From Mangrovihabitans endophyticus (lineage in GTDB: Bacteria; Actinomycetota; Actinomycetes; Mycobacteriales; Micromonosporaceae), in NCBI RefSeq assembly GCF_014646155.1, contig NZ_BMMX01000029.1, positions 1 through 64,000 on the forward strand: a stretch of 64,000 bases of DNA. The letters are read 5' to 3'. The translations under genes and the position numbers were made by a program. The notes below the pieces were generated by a model. That model was not told where the DNA came from, did not search any database, and saw only the letters and a list, made by a program, of their open reading frames with translations. Below are positions 51,736 through 59,397 of this stretch, one piece after another; within the stretch, counting starts at the first letter, position 1, and the number at the start of each line of letters is the position of its first letter.

Positions 51736-52833
51736 GTGGACGTGACGATGACGATCACCCGCCGCATCACGGGCATCGCGATCCTGGCGATGGCCGGTGC
51801 CCTCGCGCTCGGCCAGGCGGTCTTCTCCGCCGAGGATGCCGCAGCCGACCCGACCACGATGTCCGCCACCGGCCTGCGTGCCGCCGACCCGAGCGTGATC
51901 CGGGTCGGCGGCACCTACATCTCCGTGCAGTCGATGAACGGCGGCATCCACGTCCGGCAGGCGTCGTCGCCGGACGGGCTCGCCGCCGCGCCGGCTCGCC
52001 AGGTGTGGTCCGACGCGCGCAACCTCGGGGAGATCTGGGCGCCCGAGATCCATTTCGATGGTGGCCGCTACTACATCTACTTCTCCGGCGGGCGCGGATC
52101 CGCCCATCGGATGTACGTGATCAGTTCGGCCGCTGCGGACTCCGGGTACACCGGTGAGACCAAGGTGAGTCTGCCGGACGACAAGTGGGCCATCGACGGC
52201 ACCATGTTCCACTTCAACGGCGACCGCTGGTTCGTCTGGTCCGGCTGGGCGGGTGACACCAACGTCGAGCAGAACCTCTACATCGCTCGGATGAGCAGCC
52301 CGTCGGCGTCCACCGGCGCCCGCTACGTCATCTCGCAGCCACGGGAGTCGTGGGAGCGGGTGGTCGGCAACCCGTTCATCAACGAGGCGCCCGAGGCGAT
52401 CCGGGACCCGAACGGGCAACTGCACATCGTGTACTCCGCCAACGGCAGTTGGAGCGACCAGTACTGCCTGGCGGACCTGCGGCTGCGGGCGGGCGGCGAC
52501 CCGACGTACGTGTGGGACTGGTACAAGTCCAACGGCTGTCTGTTCGGCTCCAACCGGGCCACGATGATGGCCGGCTGGGATCCGACGCTGAACGTGAACG
52601 GGCCGGGCCACCACACGTTCGTGCTGCTCAACGGCGACATCGCCACCAGCCCGCCGGCCGGTCCCCGCTTCCCGCTGATGTTCCACGCGGTGCCCAAGGG
52701 CACGCCGTACAACTGGGCCAACCGTGAGTGGTTCACCGGGACCTTCTGCTGGTGGGGCAACACCACCTATTCGCGTGCCAACGTGCCGGGTGCCAACACC
52801 GACACCGGCTTCAGCATCAAGTTCTTCGAGTAG
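51736..52833 (+). CDS. Secreted GH43-type arabinanase/alpha-L-arabinofuranosidase
   Basis: Three in-frame starts lie close together (GTG 51736, GTG 51742, ATG 51748); GTG 51736 has GGGG upstream. The ~365-residue product has a signal peptide of about 38. The five-blade propeller signatures are visible: ADPSVIRVGGTY with the base Asp, WAPEIHFDGGRYYIYF, WAIDGTMF with the pKa-modulating Asp, and NEAPEAI with the acid Glu. This fits GH43, in particular exo-alpha-1,5-arabinofuranosidase-like members of Streptomyces. It should act on arabinan with the GH54 and GH127 enzymes of this window, and like them has a LacI-type operator. Confidence 0.88.
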   Translation: MDVTMTITRRITGIAILAMAGALALGQAVFSAEDAAADPTTMSATGLRAADPSVIRVGGTYISVQSMNGGIHVRQASSPDGLAAAPARQVWSDARNLGEIWAPEIHFDGGRYYIYFSGGRGSAHRMYVISSAAADSGYTGETKVSLPDDKWAIDGTMFHFNGDRWFVWSGWAGDTNVEQNLYIARMSSPSASTGARYVISQPRESWERVVGNPFINEAPEAIRDPNGQLHIVYSANGSWSDQYCLADLRLRAGGDPTYVWDWYKSNGCLFGSNRATMMAGWDPTLNVNGPGHHTFVLLNGDIATSPPAGPRFPLMFHAVPKGTPYNWANREWFTGTFCWWGNTTYSRANVPGANTDTGFSIKFFE

Positions 52834-52879
52834 CGGCGGTCGCCGGGCACCGAGGTGCCCGGCGAAGCCGTTGCCGTTG

Positions 52880-52893
52880 ACGAACGCGTTCGT
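52880..52893. promoter_or_regulatory. Perfect palindrome ACGAACGCGTTCGT before the TetR gene
   Basis: This 14-bp perfect palindrome lies 13 bases before the TetR ATG. Its core GAACGCGTTC matches GAACATGTTC found before the next gene, pointing to self-regulation and joint control. Confidence 0.65.
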
Positions 52894-52906
52894 TACGATC
52901 GTGTTC

Positions 52907-53617
52907 ATGGGCCCGCGACGTGCACCGGTGAGCCGCCGTGACCGGCCGGCGAAGCCCCCGCTGAGCCGAGACGGCCTGGTTTCCGTCGCGCTGCGGATCA
53001 TGCGCGAGGAGGGGCTGGAAAAGGTCACCATGCGGCGGCTCGCGGCCGAGCTCGACACCGGCCCGGCATCGCTGTACGTGTACGTGCGCAACACCGCCGA
53101 GCTGCACGGTGCCCTGCTCGACGAGTTGCTGGCGGGCCTGGACGCGGTGGCAAAACCGGACGTGCTGGACGGGGTGACGGCCGGGAACGCCCGCGGACGG
53201 GCGGTGGATCTGATGTGTGCGTACGCCGGGGTGCTCCACCACGAGCCCAGCCTGGCCCGGTCGGTGCTGGTGCTGCGCCCGTCCGGCCCGCACTATCTGC
53301 GGCTCGTCGACGTCCTGCTGGCGCTGCTGCGGGCGGCGGGTGTCCCGGCCGGGCAGGCCGCCTGGGGAGTCGACATCCTGCTCCAGCACGCCACCGCGTC
53401 GGCCGCCGAGCACGGTGTCCGGCCCGGCGACTCCGGCGCCGACGACGCGGCGGAGGACCAGATGGTCGCCGTACGCGCGGCGGCGCCGGACGCGTACCCG
53501 AACATCGCCCGGGTGCGCGACCACCTGTTCGCCGGCACCGGTGAGCAGCGCGCGCGTTGGTCGTTCGGCGTCCTGCTGGAGGGCATCGCGACCACCGCTC
53601 TGCCGTCGGACGAATAA
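52907..53617 (+). CDS. TetR-family transcriptional regulator
   Basis: ATG 52907 gives 236 residues. The N-terminal helix-turn-helix has VSVALRIMREEGLEKVTMRRLAAEL and TGPASLYVYVRN. The C-terminal part matches the TetR_C_1-like ligand domain of drug-responsive regulators. The FAD monooxygenase gene follows 80 bases later with the same GAACnnGTTC palindrome, so it is the likely target. Confidence 0.9.
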   Translation: MGPRRAPVSRRDRPAKPPLSRDGLVSVALRIMREEGLEKVTMRRLAAELDTGPASLYVYVRNTAELHGALLDELLAGLDAVAKPDVLDGVTAGNARGRAVDLMCAYAGVLHHEPSLARSVLVLRPSGPHYLRLVDVLLALLRAAGVPAGQAAWGVDILLQHATASAAEHGVRPGDSGADDAAEDQMVAVRAAAPDAYPNIARVRDHLFAGTGEQRARWSFGVLLEGIATTALPSDE

Positions 53618-53654
53618 CACCCACGCGCGAAGCCCGACCTTCGTGCGTCAATCG

Positions 53655-53666
53655 CGAACATGTTCG
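53655..53666. promoter_or_regulatory. TetR-type operator CGAACATGTTCG before the monooxygenase gene
   Basis: A perfect 12-bp palindrome 31 bases upstream of the ATG, followed by a second near-match GAACCTGTTC (53671-53680). Its core is shared with the site before the TetR gene. Confidence 0.6.
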
Positions 53667-53697
53667 TCACGAACCTGTTCTTCACCAGGGAGGCACC

Positions 53698-54870
53698 ATG
53701 CACACCACCGACACCAGCACGCCGAGCATCGCCGTCGTCGGCGGCGGACTGGGCGGGCTCACCCTCGCCCGCGTCCTGCACCGGCACGGCATCGCCGTGA
53801 CCGTCTACGAGGGCGACGCCTCACCGGCCGCCCGCACCCAGGGCGGCATGCTGGACATCCACCACGACACCGGGCAGGTCGCGCTGCGCGCCGCCGGGCT
53901 GTACGACCAGTTCCGTGCCCTGGTCCACCCCGGCGGCGAGGCGATGCGCATCCTCGACAGGCACAACGTCGTGCACCGCGACGAGCCGGACCGCGGCGAC
54001 GGCCTCCGGCCCGAGATCGACCGGGGGCATCTGCGGCGGCTCCTGCTCGACGGATTGCCGGACGGCACCATCCGCTGGGGCGCCAAGGTCACCGGCGCCC
54101 GCGCGCTCGGCGACGGGCGCCACGAACTGCACCTGGCCGACGGATCCGCGGCCGTCGCCGACCTGCTCGTCGGGGCCGACGGCGCCTGGTCCCGGATCCG
54201 GCCGCTGCTCACCGACGCCGTACCGGCGTACGCGGGAGTGTCCTTCGTGGAGATGGACCTGCACGACGCCGACGTCCGCCATCCCGGCCCGGCCCGGGTC
54301 GTCGGTGCCGGCATGCTGTTCGCGCTGGATGCCGGCCGGGGCTTCCTGGCGCACCGGGAAACCGACGACAGCCTGCACGTCTACGCCGGGCTGAAGATCG
54401 GCGAAGACTGGATCGACGGCATCGACGCGGCCGACCCGGAGGCGGCCAAGGCCGTGCTGCTCGACCGGTACGCCGACTGGGCGCCCGAGCTGCGGGCGCT
54501 GATCGTCGAGGCGGACGGGCCGTTGATCCCGCGCCGCATCCATGCGCTGGTGCCGGAGCTGCGCTGGGACCGCGTACCGGGAGTCACGCTCCTCGGCGAC
54601 GCCGCGCACCTGATGTCGCCGTTCGCCGGTGAGGGCGCCAACCTGGCGCTGTACGACGGTGCCGAACTGGCCCGCGCCCTGCTCGCGCACCCCGGCGACG
54701 TGCAGGCCGCACTGACCGCGTACGAGACGGAACTCTTCCCGCGGTCCGCGGAATCCGCCCGGGAGGCGGCGGCCAACCTGGAAGTCTGTTTCGCCGCGGA
54801 CGCGCCGCGCGGGCTCGTCGCCCAGTTCGCCGCCTTCGATGCCATGCTCGCCGCGGGCGCGCAGGGCTGA
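53698..54870 (+). CDS. FAD-dependent monooxygenase, TetX-like
   Basis: ATG 53698 follows GGGAGG. The 390-residue protein has the FAD fingerprint IAVVGGGLGGLTLARVL, then GGMLDIHHDTGQVAL, LLVGADGAWSRIR and GDAAHLMSPFAGEGAN. Several of these are close to the tetracycline-inactivating TetX group (which has DLH..GQ and PFAGxGxN). It should hydroxylate an aromatic or polyketide using NADPH and oxygen. Being under TetR control suggests detoxification of an antibiotic. Whether it accepts tetracyclines cannot be told; many actinomycete relatives are uncharacterised. Confidence 0.87.
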   Translation: MHTTDTSTPSIAVVGGGLGGLTLARVLHRHGIAVTVYEGDASPAARTQGGMLDIHHDTGQVALRAAGLYDQFRALVHPGGEAMRILDRHNVVHRDEPDRGDGLRPEIDRGHLRRLLLDGLPDGTIRWGAKVTGARALGDGRHELHLADGSAAVADLLVGADGAWSRIRPLLTDAVPAYAGVSFVEMDLHDADVRHPGPARVVGAGMLFALDAGRGFLAHRETDDSLHVYAGLKIGEDWIDGIDAADPEAAKAVLLDRYADWAPELRALIVEADGPLIPRRIHALVPELRWDRVPGVTLLGDAAHLMSPFAGEGANLALYDGAELARALLAHPGDVQAALTAYETELFPRSAESAREAAANLEVCFAADAPRGLVAQFAAFDAMLAAGAQG

Positions 54871-54912
54871 CCGGTCCGCGCCCGGCCGGCGGGCATCGGG
54901 CAGAATCCCGTC

Positions 54913-55515
54913 GTGACGATTCGGGACGACGCCCAACCGCCGGCCGAGACGGTCTCCCAGGAACATTTCCTGAACCTCTACCTGGCCAAGACCGATCCGT
55001 GGGACCTCGCCACCAAGTGGCACGACCAGCGCAAATACGCGGTCACCGTGGCGAGCCTGCCGCGCGCGAAGTATCGCCGATGCTACGAACCCGGCTGCTC
55101 GGTCGGCCTGCTCACCCGCATGCTCGCGGCCCGGTGCGACGACATCCTGGCGGTCGACTGCGTCGCGGACGCCGTCGAACGGACCGCCGACGAGGTTCGC
55201 GAGTTTCCGCACGTACGGGTGAAGCAGGCGATGCTGCCCGCCGAGCTGCCGGACGAGACGTTCGATCTGATCGTCATCGGTGATCTGCTGTACTACCTGA
55301 GCGGCCCCGACCTGCACACCCTGATCGACGCTCTGGTGCAGCGCCTGGAGCCGGACGGCGACCTGGTCGCGGTGCATTTCCGCGATCGCGAGCACGGGGA
55401 CGGCTACGACGGCGCGCAGACGCACGCGGCGCTGGCCGGGCATGCCGGGCTGCGTCCGCTGGTGCACCACGATGACGAGTGGTTCCTGCTGGACGTGCTG
55501 CGGCGGGTCACCTGA
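54913..55515 (+). CDS. SAM-dependent methyltransferase, NodS-like
   Basis: GTG start at 54913; 200 residues. The SAM site is YEPGCSVGLLTRML, with AVDCVADAV as the acidic loop and DLIVIGDLLYYL after it. The N-terminal FLNLYLAKTDPWDLATKW is typical of NodS and SAM methyltransferases paired with acetyl or deacetylase enzymes. The substrate is unknown. It is 42 bases after the monooxygenase and could be in its transcript. Its end overlaps the convergent VanZ gene by 8 bases. Confidence 0.85.
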   Translation: MTIRDDAQPPAETVSQEHFLNLYLAKTDPWDLATKWHDQRKYAVTVASLPRAKYRRCYEPGCSVGLLTRMLAARCDDILAVDCVADAVERTADEVREFPHVRVKQAMLPAELPDETFDLIVIGDLLYYLSGPDLHTLIDALVQRLEPDGDLVAVHFRDREHGDGYDGAQTHAALAGHAGLRPLVHHDDEWFLLDVLRRVT

Positions 55516-56122
55516 CGGCGGCGCGGTCGTCCGCTCGCCGGGCCGTGTCGCCGTCGGCTTTGCCGATCGTGCCGCCGCCGGGTTCGGTGCGTCGTGACCG
55601 GGCCCGGCGCAGCACGAGCGCCGTCCCGGCGGCCAGCCCGGCGCCCAGCACCGCACCGGCGGCATTGTTGCGAATATCGGTCAGCGAACCCGCACGGCCG
55701 ATAATGCCGTACTGGCAGGTCTCGATGAACACCGTGAGGGCGGCACCGGCCCATGCGGCCCGTGCGGCCGAGCGCCACACTGCGAAGCCGACGAAGCCGA
55801 CCGGAAAATAGAGCAGAATATTGGCGATCTGCTCGGCGTCGGCCGGTGCCGCGGTGAGCCGATCCCACACCACGTCGGGCCGGCCGATCTGGGTGAGAAA
55901 ATGCGGCGGCAGGGTCGGATCGAGCGCGCCCGCCCTGTTGGGCGTGAGCGTGAGCGCGGCGATGATGCCGAGGGTGGCGGCGTAGAGCACGGCGGCGATC
56001 CGGGAACAATCGAGCCGACGTGCCAGGGACCGGCCGGCCGGCCACGCGAGGACGGCGGTAGCGATCGCGACGGCGAGAAAGGCCGGCCCGGTCAGGAAAT
56101 CCCACAATCCCAGCACGGTCAT
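55508..56122 (-). CDS. VanZ-like membrane protein
   Basis: The 204-residue protein has five membrane helices and the VanZ pattern TLTPNR, ANILLYFPVGFVGF, FIETCQYGIIGRAGSLTDIRNN. VanZ-family proteins are associated with resistance to teicoplanin-like lipoglycopeptides in enterococci, but most actinobacterial members have no known role. A polar, Arg-rich C-terminal tail follows the last helix. Confidence 0.87.
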   Translation of the reverse strand: MTVLGLWDFLTGPAFLAVAIATAVLAWPAGRSLARRLDCSRIAAVLYAATLGIIAALTLTPNRAGALDPTLPPHFLTQIGRPDVVWDRLTAAPADAEQIANILLYFPVGFVGFAVWRSAARAAWAGAALTVFIETCQYGIIGRAGSLTDIRNNAAGAVLGAGLAAGTALVLRRARSRRTEPGGGTIGKADGDTARRADDRAAVR

Positions 56123-56284
56123 GGGAAAAGCATGTCAGACGAATACCGGGAAACGGTGCCCGACCGTGCGACAGAATACGTTTCACCATTCGCATTCACG
56201 TTCACGCCAGGCCCCGTCCCGAGGCGCCGCGTCCCGTCACCCGTCCGCCCGCCGTTCGCCCGCCGTCGCCCGTCCGCTGCCGTC
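56123..56284. other. Region upstream of the VanZ gene, no gene seen
   Basis: Unique sequence, less GC-rich for the first ~80 bases, holding the presumed VanZ promoter. GTCC/GCCC-rich imperfect repeats (CCGTCCGCCC-like) lead into palindromic copy E. Confidence 0.4.
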
Positions 56285-56352
56285 GATCTTGAACTTTCGG
56301 TGCCCGACTCGGCACGGCATACCCGACTTATCCGACCACTTAGCTCAAGATC
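56285..56352 (-). repeat. 68-bp palindromic element, copy E (reverse)
   Basis: Its reverse complement is about 80% identical to copy F, sharing GTGGTCGGATAAGTCGG and GGGCACCGAAA. It pairs with F across a 27-bp spacer. Confidence 0.85.
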
Positions 56353-56379
56353 GGCCCCGCGTCGCGCCATGGTGCCGCC

Positions 56380-56447
56380 GATCTTGGACTTTGTGGTCGG
56401 ATAAGTCGGATACGCCGTGCTGGAACGGGCACCGAAACCTCAAGATC
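56380..56447 (+). repeat. 68-bp palindromic element, copy F (forward)
   Basis: The 68 bp run from GATCTTGGACTTTGTGGTC to AAACCTCAAGATC. This is the copy closest to the apparent consensus. It is flanked on its right by a GACGGGCAG-type array. Confidence 0.87.
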
Positions 56448-56640
56448 GACGGGCAGAGCGACGGGCAGGAGGCGACGGGTAGGGGGACGGCGGGGGCGAC
56501 GGGCAGAGCGGCGGGCGGGGGCGACGGGCAGAGCGGCGGCCGGGGGCGACGGGCAGGGCGACGGGCAGGGCGGCGGGCGGGGGCGACGGGCAGGGCGACG
56601 GGCCGGGGGGACGGGCTGAGGGGGCCTGGTGGGCTGGCGG
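56448..56640. repeat. Degenerate tandem array (GCGACGGGCAG units)
   Basis: About 15 imperfect copies of a 9-12 bp unit with core GACGGGCAG, running from copy F almost to the stop codon of the minus-strand pectate lyase. Confidence 0.8.
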
Positions 56641-56652
56641 GGTGCGGGCTGG

Positions 56653-57438
56653 TTACTCGACTGTGGCGTTATCTGCTGTGCACGTGGTTCCGTCCGGTTC
56701 GGAACTGATCTTTGTCGGCTCGGCACCGGTGTCGTTGCCTTCGAACAGTTCGCATACATGGATGTCCGAGGCACCCGCGCCGGTCAGCGTGATTCCGGAC
56801 AGGGTCACCCGGTCGCCCAGGTTGGCGTTGACACCCGCCAGCACCTTGCCCGGCGCCGTCGCGGTCAAGTCCTCGATGGTCACCGTGCGGGCCGCCTGCT
56901 TACTGCAGTTGCCGCACGACCGGTAGAGCTTCCCGAAGTCACTTACCGCGAAGTCGCGAATGGTCACCGATCCGCCCGCCAGCCGGTTGTCCTGGAAGAT
57001 CTTGTCCGAGCCGTGAGACGCCGATCCGCCCTCGACGAGGACCGTCGCGCCACCGCCGAGGAACGTGGCCGCATCCTCGCCGACGTCCTCCCAGATGACG
57101 TTGCGGAGCGTGCAGCTTCCCAGGCAGTGCACGCCGTCCGCGGCCGGGGCTCCGATCGTGACGTTGCTCAGGCTGGCCCCGTCGGCCAGTTCGAACAGCG
57201 GATCCTGGCCTTCGGACTGGCCTCCGTCACCGAGTTCGGGTCCGGCCACGAAACGTCGTCCCGTGCCGTCGAAGGTGCCGTCCACCGCGATGGTGGCGTC
57301 GACCGTCTCGGTGTCGGCGAGGGTTCGCAGGTCGGCCGCGGAGGCGAGTTGCGTGGTGACCATGGCCGCCGCAACGGATGTTGCGGCGAGTGCGACGGCC
57401 AGGGGTCGCCGGCTGCGACTCGATCTATGGTGTGCCAC
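56653..57438 (-). CDS. Secreted pectate lyase, PL3
   Basis: GTG 57438 follows GGAGGC by 7 bases. The 261-residue product has a signal peptide of about 35. PL3 motifs are clear: GADGVHC-like region (APAADGVHCLGSC), VIWEDVGEDAATFLG, SDKIFQDN, and SDFGKLYRSCGNCS with the conserved Cys residues. It cleaves polygalacturonate by beta-elimination with calcium. It is single-domain. It adds pectin to the polymers targeted in this window. A dyad TTTCG-CCCG-CGAAA (57484-57497) lies 46 bases upstream. Confidence 0.92.
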   Translation of the reverse strand: MAHHRSSRSRRPLAVALAATSVAAAMVTTQLASAADLRTLADTETVDATIAVDGTFDGTGRRFVAGPELGDGGQSEGQDPLFELADGASLSNVTIGAPAADGVHCLGSCTLRNVIWEDVGEDAATFLGGGATVLVEGGSASHGSDKIFQDNRLAGGSVTIRDFAVSDFGKLYRSCGNCSKQAARTVTIEDLTATAPGKVLAGVNANLGDRVTLSGITLTGAGASDIHVCELFEGNDTGAEPTKISSEPDGTTCTADNATVE

Positions 57439-57483
57439 GGGCGTGCCTCCTTGTACGTGCGGTCGCTGACCCGGTGACACGGA

Positions 57484-57497
57484 TTTCGCCCGCGAAA
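57484..57497. promoter_or_regulatory. Candidate operator TTTCGCCCGCGAAA upstream of the PL3 gene
   Basis: Five-base arms TTTCG and CGAAA around CCCG, in the 88-base gap between the PRTase stop and the pectate lyase start. The regulator is unknown and the match may be chance. Confidence 0.3.
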
Positions 57498-57526
57498 CGT
57501 TCAAAAGGGACCGCACCCGGGACGGC

Positions 57527-58363
57527 TCAGCGCGTCGTCTCTCGTACGGCACGGGCCAGCTCAGCGTCCACATCGGCATCGGTGAGCTGGGTGAAATCGC
57601 GGTACCACCGGCCGACGGCGGAGAAATCCCGCGGGGCGCTGAGGCACACCACGAGGTCCGCGGCGTCGGCCACGACCGTGCGGGCCTCGCGCGCGCAGAC
57701 CGGCACGGCCAGCATCAGTAAACGGGGCTGTTGCGGACGCAGCCAGCGCAGGGCGGCCCGCGCGGTCACACCGGTGGCCAGGCCGTCGTCGACCACGACG
57801 ACCACCCGGTCGCGCACCGAGGGCACGGCTCGGGCACCGCGGTACCGTGCGATGCGTCGCCGCAGCTCGGCACGCTCCTGCGCGACGCTTCCGGCGAGGT
57901 CATCCTCGGTGAGGCGGAGATGGCGCAACGCGGCGCGGTCGAATACGGCCGGGCCGTCCTCGGCGACCGCGCCGACCCCCCATTCGGGCCGCCCGGGTGC
58001 GGCGATCTTGCGCGCGACGACGATGCCCAGGTCCGCTCCGATCCGTTCCGCGACCGGTGCGGCGACCGGGATCCCGCCGCGGGGCAGCCCGAACACCACA
58101 GGCCGGTCCGCCTCGGTGCGCGGCACCGGGCCGGCGGACGTGGTCGGCACGGCGCCGTCCGGGCCGTCCGGGGCGTCCGGGGCGTCCGGGCCGTCCGGGG
58201 CGTCCGGGCCGTCCGGGGCCGGGTCCGTGCCGTCCGGGGCCGGGTCCGTCGACGTGCGGGTGGCCTCGTCCAACACCCGGGCGACCTCGTCGGCGAGCGC
58301 GACGCCCGCGTGCGCCCGGTCTGTGAAGATCATGTCGTGGGCGTCGGTCATGTCCTTGCGCAT
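57527..58363 (-). CDS. Phosphoribosyltransferase-fold protein with Pro-Asp-Gly repeat insertion
   Basis: ATG 58363 is preferred (278 residues; alternatives at 58351 and 58333). The PRPP loop VVVVDDGLATGVTA and an upstream VFGLPRGGIPVA define the PRTase fold. The family occurs in actinomycetes as predicted phosphoribosyltransferases of unknown substrate. Residues ~35-70 are a PDG/PDA run written by GTCCGGGGC repeats (about 58155-58250). It would lie in a surface loop between the first helix and strand, so is probably tolerated. Confidence 0.82.
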   Translation of the reverse strand: MRKDMTDAHDMIFTDRAHAGVALADEVARVLDEATRTSTDPAPDGTDPAPDGPDAPDGPDAPDAPDGPDGAVPTTSAGPVPRTEADRPVVFGLPRGGIPVAAPVAERIGADLGIVVARKIAAPGRPEWGVGAVAEDGPAVFDRAALRHLRLTEDDLAGSVAQERAELRRRIARYRGARAVPSVRDRVVVVVDDGLATGVTARAALRWLRPQQPRLLMLAVPVCAREARTVVADAADLVVCLSAPRDFSAVGRWYRDFTQLTDADVDAELARAVRETTR

Positions 58364-58504
58364 ACCCGCGACATCCGGGAGCCATGCTCCGGCGACGGTC
58401 CGTGAGCGCCTGCGATGGGGTGGCACGGCGCCGCGGATCAGTGAACCCCTTCAACCTGGCGTCGGGCCCGTCGGTTGCGCGCCGTCGAACAGCGGCGGCA
58501 TCGG

Positions 58505-58545
58505 TCGGCCTCGCCACGTTGAAAGAGGCCTCGCCACGTTGAAAG
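58505..58545. repeat. 20-bp tandem duplication before the PRTase gene
   Basis: CCTCGCCACGTTGAAAGAGG is present twice without a gap in the 186-base region between the small membrane protein stop and the PRTase start. Its effect is unknown. Confidence 0.8.
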
Positions 58546-58549
58546 AGGT

Positions 58550-58924
58550 TCAGTGTGGCAGCCGGTGCGGCTCGGCGTGGTGCGGGATCGCCGGCGGGGC
58601 CTGATGCGGCACCGCTCCGCGGGTCTCTCCGGTGCGCTGTTCCTGGGCGGGCACCTTGGCGCGGGCGATGCCGTCCGGGCTGAGGCGATAGGTGGCGCCG
58701 CCCAGCAACTCGTCCGGGAGGTGGTGCCGGCCGGTGTCCGACACCGCGGTGCCGGCCGGCGCGCTCACCCGGCGCATCCACTCCTGATGTGCCTCCAGCC
58801 GGGAGGCTTCGGCGGCTGCCGCCCCGGCGCGCCGGCGCAGGACCATTCGTGCGCCCCAGACCGCTCCGGCGAGCACAGCAAGCAGCACGATGCCGGCGAG
58901 GATATCGGCGTCGGTTACTTTCAT
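58550..58924 (-). CDS. Small membrane-anchored protein, unknown
   Basis: The 124-residue protein has one N-terminal membrane helix (ILAGIVLLAVLAGAVWGARMVL), an RRR stop-transfer and a hydrophilic tail that ends His/Pro-rich. No family is recognised. The plus-strand frame here is a shadow. Confidence 0.55.
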   Translation of the reverse strand: MKVTDADILAGIVLLAVLAGAVWGARMVLRRRAGAAAAEASRLEAHQEWMRRVSAPAGTAVSDTGRHHLPDELLGGATYRLSPDGIARAKVPAQEQRTGETRGAVPHQAPPAIPHHAEPHRLPH

Positions 58925-58956
58925 GCCTTCACGGTAACTGAGATAAATTGGTTCGT

Positions 58957-58973
58957 AACCGACCGTATCGGTT
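58957..58973. promoter_or_regulatory. Inverted repeat AACCGA-CCGTA-TCGGTT, candidate operator
   Basis: Perfect 6-base arms around a 5-base centre, 33 bases upstream of the small membrane protein start and in a less GC-rich stretch. The regulator is unknown. Confidence 0.4.
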
Positions 58974-59145
58974 GGTCCGGCTCGTCCATCGGCGTACCCG
59001 ATGAGAGTGACGTTGCAATGGTCAACGATCGCTCGTCCCGGACGATGTGGAGAAATAGGCTCGACTATTTTGCTTCTTTCGTCGACGTGGAGCGCCGGGA
59101 TGGCCGATCACGCTGTCTCCGCACGTCACGCACGATATGGAGGTG

Positions 59146-59358
59146 ATGGCGAACGCGCGGCGCAGGCGGACCCTTACCGTGATCGAGATGAGCGTCGCAG
59201 CTCTGCTGCTGGCGTTCCTGGCGGGTCTGCTGGTGTTCGGGTCGGACGATTCGGAGGGGCCGCGGCGGCGCGCGCCATCGAGCGGGGTACCACCGTCGGG
59301 CACCGCGCCCACCGGGGCGGTGACGAGCGTGACGTACACGCCGAGCCGAGAAGACTAG
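59146..59358 (+). CDS. Small single-pass membrane protein, unknown
   Basis: About 70 residues from ATG 59146 (or ATG 59137). GGAGGTGAT, a full anti-16S match, overlaps the ATG at 59146, so the true start may be one of the later GTG/ATG codons (such as ATG 59188). One membrane helix (MSVAALLLAFLAGLLVFG) is followed by a short Pro/Thr-rich outer tail. It lies 39 bases before the propeller gene. Confidence 0.45.
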   Translation: MANARRRRTLTVIEMSVAALLLAFLAGLLVFGSDDSEGPRRRAPSSGVPPSGTAPTGAVTSVTYTPSRED

Positions 59359-59373
59359 GACCAACCACCAAAG

Positions 59374-59387
59374 ACGGATCTATCCGT
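59374..59387. promoter_or_regulatory. Dyad ACGGAT-CT-ATCCGT next to the propeller gene start
   Basis: A perfect 6-base-arm dyad whose end is 10 bases before ATG 59398. No Shine-Dalgarno is present there, so it may be an operator at the transcription start or a leader hairpin. Confidence 0.4.
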
Positions 59388-59397
59388 TTAACCTGAC

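Noticed and set aside
55508..56122. Glycopeptide resistance cluster because of VanZ
   Set aside because: No vanHAX, vanRS or other cell-wall resistance genes are near; lone VanZ-like proteins are widespread.
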